This document shows, piece after piece, positions 16,948 through 25,536 of a stretch of 64,000 nt of DNA; within the stretch, counting starts at the first letter, position 1, and each line of letters opens with the position of its first letter. The stretch is from an uncultured Spartobacteria bacterium. Its GTDB lineage: Bacteria > Verrucomicrobiota > Verrucomicrobiia > Chthoniobacterales > Chthoniobacteraceae. The position numbers and the translations under genes were made by a program. The stretch is from contig CAIRYQ010000115.1 in assembly GCA_903882875.1 (NCBI GenBank), forward strand, positions 40,863-104,862, in the 5' to 3' direction. The notes beneath the pieces were generated by a model. The model made no database searches. It saw nothing but the letters and a program-made list of their open reading frames with translations, and was not told the origin of the DNA.

Positions 16948-18768
16948 TCAGCCCGGAATTTCGCGGAGCAACTGCGAGTTCGTCGGGAATTTCTTCACGA
17001 AGGTCAGCAGTCGTTCGATTGCTTCCAAGGGCTTGTGGCCCGCGAGGCCGCGGCGGATGACGCTGATCTTGTGCAGGTCGTCGCTCGGGATGAGCAGTTC
17101 GTCGCGCCGCGTGCCGCTCTGGAAAATATCAATCGCGGGATACACGCGCTGGTCGCTGATTTTGCGGTCGAGCACGATCTCGCTGTTGCCGGTGCCCTTG
17201 AACTCCTGGAAGATCAGTTCGTCCATGCGGCTGCCGGTATCAATGAGCGCGGTGGCGACGATGGTCAGCGAGCCGGCCTCCTCGGTGTTGCGCGCGGCGG
17301 CGAAAATTTTCCGCGGGATTTCCAAGGCGCGGCTGTCCACGCCGCCGGACATCGTGCGTCCGCCGCCGGCGATGGCGTTGTTGAACGCGCGTCCGAGCCG
17401 TGTGATCGAGTCGAGGAGGATGAACACGTCGCGTCCGCTTTCCACGAGCCTCTTCGCGCGCTCGATGCAGAGCTGCGCGATGCGCGTGTGGGATTTCACG
17501 TCCATGTCGTTCGAGCTGGCCCAGAGTTCCGCGGCGGGGATGTTGCGCTTGAAGTCGGTGACCTCCTCGGGGCGTTCGTCCACGAGCAGGATCATCAGCT
17601 TCACGTCGGGATGATTTTTCACGACCGCCTCCGCCATGTGGTGCAGCAGCGTGGTCTTGCCCGTGCGCGGCGGCGCGACGATGAGGCCGCGCTGGCCTTT
17701 GCCGATGGGCGTGACGAGATCAATGATGCGCGTGGTGAAACGATCCGGCACCGTCTCCAGCTTCATGCGCTCGAGCGGGCTGATCGTGGTGAGATCGTCG
17801 AATGCAGGCCACGCCTTTGCGTCATCGGGATCCGCATCGTTGATCTTCAGGATGCGGTGAATCTGGAGTCCGCGATGGCTCTTACGCGCCTCGGCCTTGA
17901 GCCATTGCCCGTCGCGCAGGCCGTATTTTTTCACCGCCTCGGGCGTGACGAAAACATCGCTCGGATGCGGCTGGAAAAAGCGCGAGGGGTCGCGCAGGAA
18001 GCCGAAGCCCTTGCCCGAGATTTCGCAGTAGCCTTCGCACTCGACGAGTTCATCGGGTTCCGGCTCGCGCGAGGGCTGCGGCGGGGCTTCCTGCTGTTCA
18101 CGGTTTTGCTCGCGGCTTTGGTCACGGTTTTGCTCGCGGTTCTGCTGCTGGTCGCGGCGTTGCTGGCGATGGTCGGGACGATCCTGCCGTTCGCGGCCAC
18201 GGTTCTGCTGCTGCGGCGCTTGGGGATTTTGTGCAGGCTGTGCGGCGGGTGCCGTTGCCTCGGCCTGCGGTGCGCCTGCGGCCGGAGCGTTCGCCGCGAA
18301 TGCCTGCTGCGCGGCCATCTTTGCGCCCATCATTGCCGACATGATCGCGTCGAGCTGCGCCTTTTCCTGAGGGATCGGGATGTTTGCGGCGCGCAGGAAT
18401 GCTTCGACCTCGCGCGGGATGTAGAGCGGGCGCGGCCTCGGTGCATCGCCACCCGGAGCGGGCGCGGCGGGAGGGACGGGCGCCGCCGGAGCAGCGATCG
18501 GCGCCGTTGCGATCTCCGCAACGGGAGTCGCAGGAACAACCGGCGCAGGCTCGCCTGCGGGCGCGACCACGGGTTCGATTCCGAGTTCGGGCTGTGCGGG
18601 AGTCTCCTCTGTCGCAGCGGCCTTCTTCGGCGTCGCGCGTTTCGCAGCTTTCGCGGGTGCCTTTTTGGCAGTCACCGTGGTTGTTGTTGTGCCTGCGGCC
18701 TTTTTCTTTGCCGCCTTTTTTTTCGGAACCTGCTCGTCGAGCAGATCCGGTTCTGTTTTTTTGCTCAT
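16948..18768 (-). CDS. rho: Transcription termination factor Rho
   Basis: This 606-residue RNA-dependent ATPase forms a hexamer and ends transcripts. The C-terminal two thirds is canonical. It has an RNA-binding cold-shock-like domain around EGYCEISGKGFGFLRDP, the P-loop PPRTGKTTLL with Lys371, the Walker B region MILLVDERPEEVTDF, and DSITRLGRAFN. About 190 residues precede the conserved core, made of a lysine/alanine-rich start (KKKAAKKKAA), a proline/alanine stretch and a Q/R/N-rich tract. Such insertions occur in high-GC bacterial Rho proteins and add RNA binding. The start MSKKTEPDLLDEQ was chosen over an upstream frame extension. The 412 bp upstream hold no clear gene. Confidence 0.97.
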   Translation of the reverse strand: MSKKTEPDLLDEQVPKKKAAKKKAAGTTTTTVTAKKAPAKAAKRATPKKAAATEETPAQPELGIEPVVAPAGEPAPVVPATPVAEIATAPIAAPAAPVPPAAPAPGGDAPRPRPLYIPREVEAFLRAANIPIPQEKAQLDAIMSAMMGAKMAAQQAFAANAPAAGAPQAEATAPAAQPAQNPQAPQQQNRGRERQDRPDHRQQRRDQQQNREQNRDQSREQNREQQEAPPQPSREPEPDELVECEGYCEISGKGFGFLRDPSRFFQPHPSDVFVTPEAVKKYGLRDGQWLKAEARKSHRGLQIHRILKINDADPDDAKAWPAFDDLTTISPLERMKLETVPDRFTTRIIDLVTPIGKGQRGLIVAPPRTGKTTLLHHMAEAVVKNHPDVKLMILLVDERPEEVTDFKRNIPAAELWASSNDMDVKSHTRIAQLCIERAKRLVESGRDVFILLDSITRLGRAFNNAIAGGGRTMSGGVDSRALEIPRKIFAAARNTEEAGSLTIVATALIDTGSRMDELIFQEFKGTGNSEIVLDRKISDQRVYPAIDIFQSGTRRDELLIPSDDLHKISVIRRGLAGHKPLEAIERLLTFVKKFPTNSQLLREIPG

Positions 18769-19180
18769 GGAAATCTGAAGTCTGGAGTGTGTGCTGCGCC
18801 TGTTCCGCAGCGCCGCGGTATGTCTTGCATCCCACATTTTTCTCCGCAGGCTCGGCCCGCGTTATTCCTCGCCGCTGACGTTGCTCGTCTTGGCGAATGC
18901 GCCGGAGGACTGCCCGCGGTGGGGCGGGGGCAGGCGTCCTGCGCGTCACGTTGGATCACTGGTTGAGCCCAGCCATCATGCGGTGGAAAAGGGAAGGATT
19001 GCGCTGCGGTCGGGAGGGTTTGCTGAAGTCGCTGAAGACTGGCCCGTTCAGTCGGGGAGACCGAAACCGCTCACGCAAATCGAACGCTGCAAGAATGCAG
19101 AGCCCGCGCGTGCCGTCAATGGGAATCTTCGCAATCGCGAATTTGAAAATGAGATCGGCAGGTGCCGCGCAATCTCCCGG
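18769..19180. other. Spacer upstream of rho, no supported gene
   Basis: This 412-bp region lies between rho and the NfeD-like gene, both on the - strand. It should contain the rho promoter and leader. A - strand frame runs on from just after the NfeD stop for about 70 codons, but it has no start, no motif and no recognised family. It may be decayed coding sequence or chance. Confidence 0.4.
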
Positions 19181-19648
19181 TCAGTCGCAACGATGGACGA
19201 TCACGCCGGTGCCCTCCACGCGCACGATGCGGACGGAGGTTCCCCTTTCGAGAAAATCGCCGCCAGTGATCGCGTCCACGCGTTTCCCGCCGACGAGGAT
19301 CGTGCCGCTCGGGCGCAACGGAGTGATCGCGGTGCCGGTCTGCCCGGCGAGCTCCGCGAGGCCCGCGGCCTGCGCGGTGCCGGTGTCCGCGGCAGTGAGC
19401 GTCATGCGGCGGCCGAACCGCGTGTGCTGGAATTTCGTCGCCCAGAACCACCAGAGCCCCGCGGTGGCTGCGCTCGCGGCGAGCAGCGTGATGTTGCCGG
19501 CGGCCGCGCCGAGGTCGTAATACGCATTGAAGACGGCTGCGATGAGCAGGATCGCGCCGATGACTCCCGCGATGATTCCTGGCAGGAACATCTCCAGAAA
19601 AAGCAGCGCAACGCCAGCGATGGCGAGGGCGATGACGGTGCTGGTCAT
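19181..19648 (-). CDS. NfeD-like membrane protein
   Basis: This 155-residue protein has three hydrophobic helices in the first ~75 residues (VIALAIAGVALLFLEMFLPG and the two that follow). A soluble OB-fold domain ends the protein (GLAELAGQTGTAITPLRPSGTILVGGKRVDA and VRIVRVEGTGVIV). This is the short NfeD form, which usually works with a stomatin/flotillin-type SPFH protein or a membrane protease in membrane quality control. Neither partner is adjacent here. The start is preceded by a word-repeat element. Confidence 0.88.
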   Translation of the reverse strand: MTSTVIALAIAGVALLFLEMFLPGIIAGVIGAILLIAAVFNAYYDLGAAAGNITLLAASAATAGLWWFWATKFQHTRFGRRMTLTAADTGTAQAAGLAELAGQTGTAITPLRPSGTILVGGKRVDAITGGDFLERGTSVRIVRVEGTGVIVHRCD

Positions 19649-19670
19649 AGGAAAAGTTGGATAGTGAAAA

Positions 19671-19750
19671 TCGAGTGTTGAGAGGCGGGAAATGGAAGGG
19701 TGAATGCGGAGTGCCTTTCCTCCCGACTCTCAACCTTCAACACTCAACTC
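19671..19750. repeat. Inverted word repeat (GAGTGTTGA family)
   Basis: The left arm at 19671-19692 reads TCGAGTGTTGAGAGGCGGG. The right arm at 19719-19750, read on the opposite strand, is GAGTTGAGTGTTGAAGGTTG followed by AGAGTCGGG. The two share the TTGA(G)-TGTTGA-GAG(T)CGGG word order in inverted orientation and could fold into one hairpin. It fills most of the spacer between the NfeD gene start and the next gene's stop. Confidence 0.55.
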
Positions 19751-19754
19751 CGCA

Positions 19755-20609
19755 TCAGTCCCGCACGCGGCTCGGCTTCACGTAGTCCTCGTCGGCTCCG
19801 CGTTGCGGCTCCGGTGCAGGGCGCGAGCCGTGCGGCCCGGCCGTGTTGCGATGATCGCCTGTGAAAAGGTTGTGGAAGAAATCGCCGATCTGCCGCCCGC
19901 GGCGCTCAAGGTGATTGCTCACCCGTTGGCCCGCGCGATCCAGAAAATCATTTGCATCGTCGCTGGCCTGTCGGACGCCGGGCGTAGCGCCGCGGCCTTT
20001 CACGGGACGCTCCTCCGGCGCAGGCTGGTAGCGCGGTTCGGGGGCGGGCGCGGGAACCGGAACGGCCTCCTCGACAGGCGCGGCGGCGACGGGCTTGCGG
20101 CGCGCGGTGAGACCGTCGGAAGAAAGCACCTTTCCAGTCGTCGCCGAGATGTTCACCGTTGCGACGTTACTGCTCTGCTCATCAATCAGCCGCACTTCCC
20201 ACACGGGCGCGCCGGACTTGCTGCCCGAGTGCAGCCAGTAGCTCGCGTGGTCGTAGGCAAAGGCGGTCTTTTTTGCCTCGCGCTCGGCGACAGTGTGTGC
20301 GCCGTCGCTGTCGAGGCTGAGCTGGCTCATGTTCAGCGATGCGCCCTCGGTGCGTGCGGCGCGATCTGCGGAGAGCTGCTTGCCCTGCACGGTGAAGGTT
20401 TTTCCGTTCACGCTGCCCGCCGCGCTTTTCACGGTGATCTTCCAGGACTTCGGCTCGGGTGCGCCTTTTTCGCCGCGGACCTCGGTCGTGTTGTCAATGA
20501 ATGCCTCACCCTTTTTTTCCCCGAGCACGCGCAGCGCCTCGTAGGCGGTGGCTGCGTGCGCGGCTTGCGATGCGATGGCTACGGCGAATGCGAGGAGGGC
20601 TGTTCTCAT
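19755..20609 (-). CDS. Secreted protein of unknown function with a PepSY-like segment
   Basis: This 284-residue protein has a clear Sec signal peptide (MRTALLAFAVAIASQAAHA). The mature N-terminal half ends in WEVRLIDEQSSNVATVNIS-ATTGKVLSSDGL, which has the strand pattern of a PepSY/YkuD-associated repeat (D/N-x-A-T-G-K-V-L). The middle is proline/alanine-rich (VPAPAPEPRYQPAPEERP). The C-terminus is charged and probably disordered. I do not recognise a catalytic motif. It follows obg on the same strand with a 68-bp gap and is probably exported to the periplasm. The start was placed at the signal peptide; an in-frame extension to 20882 would overlap obg. Confidence 0.7.
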   Translation of the reverse strand: MRTALLAFAVAIASQAAHAATAYEALRVLGEKKGEAFIDNTTEVRGEKGAPEPKSWKITVKSAAGSVNGKTFTVQGKQLSADRAARTEGASLNMSQLSLDSDGAHTVAEREAKKTAFAYDHASYWLHSGSKSGAPVWEVRLIDEQSSNVATVNISATTGKVLSSDGLTARRKPVAAAPVEEAVPVPAPAPEPRYQPAPEERPVKGRGATPGVRQASDDANDFLDRAGQRVSNHLERRGRQIGDFFHNLFTGDHRNTAGPHGSRPAPEPQRGADEDYVKPSRVRD

Positions 20610-20677
20610 GTGCCTGAATGATGAGGCTGAACTGCGAAATTTCCAGCACGAACGCGCGGGCGCTGCCGCGTGGCGGA

Positions 20678-21841
20678 TTAGTTTTCCTCGGCAGCCTCCG
20701 GCTCCGCGGGCGCGGGGGGCTCCTCGGGAATCAGCTCGCCGAGCCGCGCCTTCAGCTTGTCCAGTCCCTCCGACTGCTCTGCGCACACGGGGAAGACTTC
20801 CAGCTTTTTGTATCGCGTCTTGAACTGCTTGAGCTTCGTCTTTGCGCCTTCGAGATCCATTTTGTTCGCGACGACAATCCACTGGCGCTCGCTCAGCGTC
20901 GGGTCGTAGAGATCGAGTTCCTTGCGCAATTTTTGCAAATCCTCCAGCGGCTCGCGTCCCTCGCTGCCCGCCATGTCGAGCACGAAGATGAGCAGCTTGC
21001 AGCGCACGATGTGCCGCAGAAAATCGTGGCCCAGGCCGACATTCTCATGTGCGCCCTCGATGAGTCCGGGGATGTCCGCGACCGTTACGCGGCGGTAGTT
21101 CGCGAGGTCCACCACGCCAATGTGCGGCGTGAGCGTCGTGAACGGATACGGCGCGATTTTCGGATGTGCGTTGGAAATGTGTGAGAGCAGCGTGCTCTTG
21201 CCGGCATTCGGATAACCGACGAGTCCGGCGTCCGCGATCTTCCGCAGTTCAAGGTAAAAGACGCCCTCTTCACCGTCCACGCCATCGGTGAATTGCCGCG
21301 GCACGCGGTTGCGGCTGCTCTTGAAATGCACGTTGCCCTTGCCGCCGTCTCCGCCCTTGCACAGCACGAAATCCACACCCGGACGGTCGAGATCCGCGAC
21401 GAGTTCGAGTTCGTCGGGATCCACTTTCTTTTTGCGCGGCTCGTGGCGGTGTTCGAGCTTCGCGGCCTCCTCGTCCGTCAGCGTTTCGAGATCGAGGAAT
21501 GAAGTCGTGTCGCGCGGGGCGGGGCCGGTCTCCTCCGGCGTGAAGGGCATCCGGTAAATGAGCGTGCCCACGGGCACCTTGTAGATCATGTCCTGCGCCC
21601 CGTGGCCCGTGCAATTTTTCGAGCCGCCGTTGTCGCCGTTCTTCGCCTTGAGATTCGACTGGTAGTGAAACTCCACGAGGTTGTCCACGTTCGGGTCTGG
21701 CCGCAGGATCACGTTGCCGCCGCGTCCGCCGTCGCCGCCGTCGGGCCCGCCGCGCGGCACAAATTTTTCCCTGCGAAATGAAACGGCCCCGCGCCCGCCC
21801 TTGCCGGCCTTTGCGTGAATCTGGATGTGGTCAACGAACAT
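20678..21841 (-). CDS. obg: GTPase Obg/CgtA
   Basis: This 387-residue ribosome-associated GTPase acts in 50S assembly, stress and cell-cycle control. The N-terminal glycine-rich Obg domain is canonical (DHIQIHAKAGKGGRGAVSF, REKFVPRGGPDGGDGGRGG). The G domain has P-loop GYPNAGKST at residues 209-217, VADIPGLIEGAHEN (G3) and VANKMDLEGAK (G4). The C-terminal tail is acidic and proline/alanine-rich (EEPPAPAEPEAAEEN). rplU and rpmA, the usual partners, are not adjacent. Confidence 0.97.
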   Translation of the reverse strand: MFVDHIQIHAKAGKGGRGAVSFRREKFVPRGGPDGGDGGRGGNVILRPDPNVDNLVEFHYQSNLKAKNGDNGGSKNCTGHGAQDMIYKVPVGTLIYRMPFTPEETGPAPRDTTSFLDLETLTDEEAAKLEHRHEPRKKKVDPDELELVADLDRPGVDFVLCKGGDGGKGNVHFKSSRNRVPRQFTDGVDGEEGVFYLELRKIADAGLVGYPNAGKSTLLSHISNAHPKIAPYPFTTLTPHIGVVDLANYRRVTVADIPGLIEGAHENVGLGHDFLRHIVRCKLLIFVLDMAGSEGREPLEDLQKLRKELDLYDPTLSERQWIVVANKMDLEGAKTKLKQFKTRYKKLEVFPVCAEQSEGLDKLKARLGELIPEEPPAPAEPEAAEEN

Positions 21842-21905
21842 CCGCGCACCTTCGTGCGAAGGCCGCCCCGTGTCGAGGCCTGTGCGATTTCAGCGACATG
21901 TCGCG

Positions 21906-22913
21906 TCAGTTTGGCGGAATGAGCGGCGCCGCGTCCGTGATGCGCCGCCCATTTAGAGTCCATCGCTGTACGGCGTCCGCGTGGCCTTTGCGAAGTTGTC
22001 TGGAAAGCTCCGGCACGTCGCGTTTCTGCGCGATGAGATCCTCGACGCCCGTCTCGCTGCAACTGAGCACCTCGAAGTGCCCCTTCTCGTCGCGCGGGCG
22101 TCCGATGATTCGGGAAAATCCGCGGACATTCTTTTCAAAATCCGCGGCCACCCCGCGCCGCGCGAGCACGAGGAAACTGTACGGCAGCGAGCGCATGTCT
22201 ATGCCGAGTTCGCGGCCAAACTGCGACCAGCGTGCGTCGCGCGATGCCTCGGACGGCACGCGCGCGAAGTGATGGCACCAGTGCGCGGAATTTTCCGCCG
22301 CGAGCATCCCGCAGCGCGCGGCATGCGTGCAGGGCGCGATGATTTCAAATTCCGCGAGCAGCTTCTCCCGCACGGAAATGAGTCGTCGGCTGTCCGCGTG
22401 TGTGCCCGCCTCGATCCAGATGATTTCCTGCGCGCGTCGGGCCGCTGCGATGAGGCGGTGTGCTGCCGCGTCGTCCGCTTCGTTCAGCACATGGCTCACG
22501 AGCAGCAGCGATCCGGCGGCCGCATCCGCCGCGTCTGATTTCATCCGCGTGCGCAGCGCCGGGAAATTTTCCCGTGCGCGCGATTCCGCGAACCGCATCG
22601 CGAGCGGCGAGACATCCGTGAGCGTGAGCGACTCGAATCCTTCCCACGCCGCGATCACACGGCGGCCAGCGATGCCGCTGCCGCAGCCCCAGTCCACGAC
22701 GTTTTTTGCCGACGGGCGCCAGCCGCGCGCGTGCAACTCGGCGAGCACCGCGTCCCATTTCCACCCGATGCGCTCGCCGAAGCTCGCGTCGTAGAGCGCG
22801 AGTTCCGCGTCGCTTTTCCAGTAGCCGCCGCCGGCATTCGATCCATCGAGAAAGCGCGCGCGCAGTGCCGCAAGCGTGGCGAGTTCCTGGCGGGTAAAAG
22901 TGGGGCTCGCCAT
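21906..22913 (-). CDS. Rsm22-family small-subunit methyltransferase-like protein
   Basis: This 335-residue protein has a SAM-binding Rossmann segment (NVVDWGCGSGIAGRRVI). Downstream it carries the cysteine/histidine signature of Rsm22-like proteins: APCTHAARCGML, then SAHWCHHFARVP. These residues bind an iron-sulfur cluster or zinc in mitochondrial homologues. Bacterial members are of unproven function but are predicted to act on the small ribosomal subunit. It lies directly upstream of obg on the same strand (64-bp gap), which fits a ribosome-biogenesis pairing (inference). Confidence 0.8.
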   Translation of the reverse strand: MASPTFTRQELATLAALRARFLDGSNAGGGYWKSDAELALYDASFGERIGWKWDAVLAELHARGWRPSAKNVVDWGCGSGIAGRRVIAAWEGFESLTLTDVSPLAMRFAESRARENFPALRTRMKSDAADAAAGSLLLVSHVLNEADDAAAHRLIAAARRAQEIIWIEAGTHADSRRLISVREKLLAEFEIIAPCTHAARCGMLAAENSAHWCHHFARVPSEASRDARWSQFGRELGIDMRSLPYSFLVLARRGVAADFEKNVRGFSRIIGRPRDEKGHFEVLSCSETGVEDLIAQKRDVPELSRQLRKGHADAVQRWTLNGRRITDAAPLIPPN

Positions 22914-22934
22914 CCGCGGGATGCCGGGCAGGGG

Positions 22935-23111
22935 TTACCTGTCCTTGAGTTCCTTCTTCGGCTCGGGCTGTTCGCCGTTGCGGACCGCGGAGTAGTAGTC
23001 ATTCCACTCGCCCTTGGGCTTTGGCGGCGAGAAGTCCTTCCTGTGCGTGACCATGTTGGAATTGCAGCCGACAAGCAGCATGAGGGCGATGGCGGGAACG
23101 AGAAATTTCAT
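22935..23111 (-). CDS. Small lipoprotein
   Basis: This 58-residue protein has a lipoprotein signal: KFLVPAIALMLLVGC, with the lipobox LVGC and Cys16 as the lipidation site. The mature part is about 43 residues, charged and ends in KKELKDR. It starts inside the stop of the upstream small ORF (ATGA) and is probably co-transcribed with the carbonic anhydrase gene. Its function is unknown. Confidence 0.72.
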   Translation of the reverse strand: MKFLVPAIALMLLVGCNSNMVTHRKDFSPPKPKGEWNDYYSAVRNGEQPEPKKELKDR

Positions 23112-23335
23112 GGCCGCGCAGCGAAGCAAAGCGTGCGCGTCGCGTCAACCGTGGTGCGTGTTTCGGTCTCGGCAAAAAAGGTCGGGTCGCACGCGCGATG
23201 CGGTCCGGCTGTGAATTCGATCGCTTCGGTGTGGCTATTGAAAATTCCACATCGAGCAGCGTGACTTTCGGGCATTTGCGATGGCTCGCCTTGATGGAGC
23301 CTGCCCTGCGCGTCCACGGCGAAGCTGAGGCGCAT
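23108..23335 (-). CDS. Possible small hypothetical protein (75 residues)
   Basis: A 75-residue ORF fills the space between the carbonic anhydrase stop (16 bp upstream) and the lipoprotein start, with a 4-bp ATGA overlap. It has no signal peptide, membrane segment or family I recognise (MRLSFAVDAQGRLHQGEPS start). Support comes from the tight operon-like packing. Against it, the third-codon GC bias is weaker than in neighbouring genes. Confidence 0.4.
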   Translation of the reverse strand: MRLSFAVDAQGRLHQGEPSQMPESHAARCGIFNSHTEAIEFTAGPHRACDPTFFAETETRTTVDATRTLCFAARP

Positions 23336-23350
23336 TATCCTTCAGCGTTT

Positions 23351-23992
23351 TTATGCGATCGCCGCGATGGCGTTCCGGTACGCACGGTCGAGCTCGTCCA
23401 CGCTTGCCGCCGTCATTTTCAAGTCGCGCAGCAGGCCGTCATTCAGGCCGTAGATCCAGCCGTGGATCGAGAGCGGCTGGCCGCGCTCCCACGCGTCGCG
23501 CACGACGGTGGTCTGGCCGACGTTGAGCACCTGCTCGATCACATTCAGCTCGCAGAGCGTGTCGTGCCGTCGTTCCTCGGGGAACCGCTCCATGAGTGCG
23601 GCATGCTTGTGGCGGACGTCCTGGATGTGCCTCAGCCAGTTGTCCACGAGACCGAAGCGGTGGCCGCGCAACGCGCCGAGCACGCCGCCGCAGCCGTAAT
23701 GGCCGACGACGATGATGTGCTTCACCTTAATCACGTCGGTCGCAAACTGCATCACGGCGAGGCAGTTCAGGTCGGTGTGGACGACGACGTTTGCGACGTT
23801 GCGATGTACGAAAACTTCACCGGGCTTGAGGCCGGTGATCTGGTTGGCGGGCACGCGGGAATCCGAGCAGCCGATCCACAGATAGTCGGGCCTCTGGATG
23901 CCGGAGAGGTTGCTGAAAAACTCCGGGTCGCGGCTCTTAATCTCGTCGGCCCACGCGCGGTTGTTTGCTAGCAGGTGGTTCAGGTCGGCCAT
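23351..23992 (-). CDS. can: Beta-class carbonic anhydrase
   Basis: This 213-residue enzyme interconverts CO2 and bicarbonate. It aligns closely over its whole length with Escherichia coli Can. Zinc ligands Cys42, His98 and Cys101 and the Asp44/Arg46 pair (CSDSRVP, GHYGCGG) are present. The VHTDLNCL and ELNVIEQV blocks are also conserved. The start MADLNHLLANN was chosen by homology. A longer frame to 24070 would add 26 unsupported residues and use up the divergent promoter space with glgC. Confidence 0.95.
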   Translation of the reverse strand: MADLNHLLANNRAWADEIKSRDPEFFSNLSGIQRPDYLWIGCSDSRVPANQITGLKPGEVFVHRNVANVVVHTDLNCLAVMQFATDVIKVKHIIVVGHYGCGGVLGALRGHRFGLVDNWLRHIQDVRHKHAALMERFPEERRHDTLCELNVIEQVLNVGQTTVVRDAWERGQPLSIHGWIYGLNDGLLRDLKMTAASVDELDRAYRNAIAAIA

Positions 23993-24097
23993 GAGCGCGA
24001 CTTTTACGCGGCGGGAATGGGTGATGGCAACAACGGTGTGGGCGCGGAAATTTTTCCCCTCTTCCATCACGCGGGGTGTTCTGCATAGGATCGGCGC

Positions 24098-25432
24098 ATG
24101 GGAATTGACAATACCTTCAACTGGCCAGCCGTGACCGAAAAGACGCTTGCGATCATCATGGGCGGCGGCGCGGGCTCGCGCCTTTTTCCGCTCACAAAGG
24201 AGCGCAGCAAACCCGCCGTCCCGCTCGCGGGAAAATACCGGCTCGTGGATATCCCGATCTCAAACTGCCTGAACTCCGGCCTGCGCCGCATCTACGTGCT
24301 CACGCAGTTCAACAGCGTGTCGCTCCACCGCCACATCCACACGACCTACAAGTTCGACCAGTTTTCGCGCAGCTATGTGGAAATCCTCGCCGCGCAGCAG
24401 ACGCCGGGCGACTCGACTTGGTACCAGGGCACGGCTGACGCGGTGCGGCAGAACCTCGCGGATTTCCTGAACGGCCCGTTCGACTACTTCGTCATCCTCA
24501 GTGGCGACCAGCTCTACCGCATGGATTACCGGCGGATGCTGGAGCAGCACATTGCAAAAAATGCAGAACTGACGATCGCCACGATCCCGGTGTCCCGCAA
24601 GGACGCGACGGAATTCGGCATCATGCACACGGATGCCGCGCGCACGATCACGCGCTTCGTGGAAAAGCCGAAGGATCCTGCCGTGCTCGACAGCCTGCGC
24701 ATCCCGCCGCCGCTGCTGAAGGAACTCGGCCGCGCGCCGGAGGACGAACTCTACCAGGCCTCGATGGGCATCTACATTTTCAACCGCGAGACACTGCGCG
24801 AGGCGCTCGCAAACAAGCACATGGATTTCGGCAAGCACGTCATCCCCGAGGCGCTCGGCAAACTCCGCGTGCAGGCGCACATCTTCCAGGGCTACTGGGA
24901 GGACATCGGCACCATCCGCGCGTTTTTCGATGCGAATCTCGCGCTCACGAATCCGCTGCCGCCGTTCAGCTTCTTCGACGCGACCGCACCGATCTACACG
25001 CACATGCGCTTCCTGCCCGGCAGCAAGGTGAATGGCGCGACGGTCCGCCAGGCGATCATCAGTGACGGCTGCATCATCAGCGACGCGAACATCGAGCGCG
25101 CTGTCGTCGGCCTGAGGTGCATCATCAAGAGCGGCTCGACGATCAAGAACAGCATCGTGATGGGGGCGGACTACTACGAGGAAAACCGGCCCGCGAGGGA
25201 AGGGGAGCCGCCGCTCGGCATCGGATCCAACTGCGTCGTGGATCACGCGATCGTGGACAAGAATGCGCGCGTCGGAAGCGGCGTCGTGATTACCCCCGAT
25301 GGCAAGTCGGACAACTGCGACGGCCCACCTGTCCGCTGGAGCGACGGTGTGGACAAGCCGCTCTGGTACATCCGCGACGGCATCGTCGTGATCCCGAAGG
25401 GCGCGGTGCTGCCGGACGGCTACTGGGTGTGA
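24098..25432 (+). CDS. glgC: Glucose-1-phosphate adenylyltransferase
   Basis: This 444-residue enzyme makes ADP-glucose for glycogen synthesis. The N-terminal nucleotidyltransferase domain has GGGAGSRLFPLTKERSKPAVP and KYRLVDIPISNCLNSG. The middle has YQGTADAVRQN, ILSGDQLYRMDY and the glucose-1-phosphate site with FVEKPKDP. The C-terminal left-handed beta-helix (VRQAIISDGCIISDANIERAVVG) carries the allosteric region. The gene is divergent from can with a 105-bp spacer. No other glycogen genes are in the window. Confidence 0.96.
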   Translation: MGIDNTFNWPAVTEKTLAIIMGGGAGSRLFPLTKERSKPAVPLAGKYRLVDIPISNCLNSGLRRIYVLTQFNSVSLHRHIHTTYKFDQFSRSYVEILAAQQTPGDSTWYQGTADAVRQNLADFLNGPFDYFVILSGDQLYRMDYRRMLEQHIAKNAELTIATIPVSRKDATEFGIMHTDAARTITRFVEKPKDPAVLDSLRIPPPLLKELGRAPEDELYQASMGIYIFNRETLREALANKHMDFGKHVIPEALGKLRVQAHIFQGYWEDIGTIRAFFDANLALTNPLPPFSFFDATAPIYTHMRFLPGSKVNGATVRQAIISDGCIISDANIERAVVGLRCIIKSGSTIKNSIVMGADYYEENRPAREGEPPLGIGSNCVVDHAIVDKNARVGSGVVITPDGKSDNCDGPPVRWSDGVDKPLWYIRDGIVVIPKGAVLPDGYWV

Positions 25433-25536
25433 CGCGAGGCGGCAGCCCGGATTTGAAAGTCGAGGTTTGGGAGAATGCGGCGGCACGCCTTGCAATCCGC
25501 CCGGCTCTCCATTCTCATCCCTCAACTGCCTCCGAA

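Noticed and set aside
18769..19180. About 70-codon frame after the NfeD stop reading FKFAIAKIPIDGTRG
   Set aside because: There is no start codon, no recognised family and no conserved motif, so it was left as unexplained spacer.
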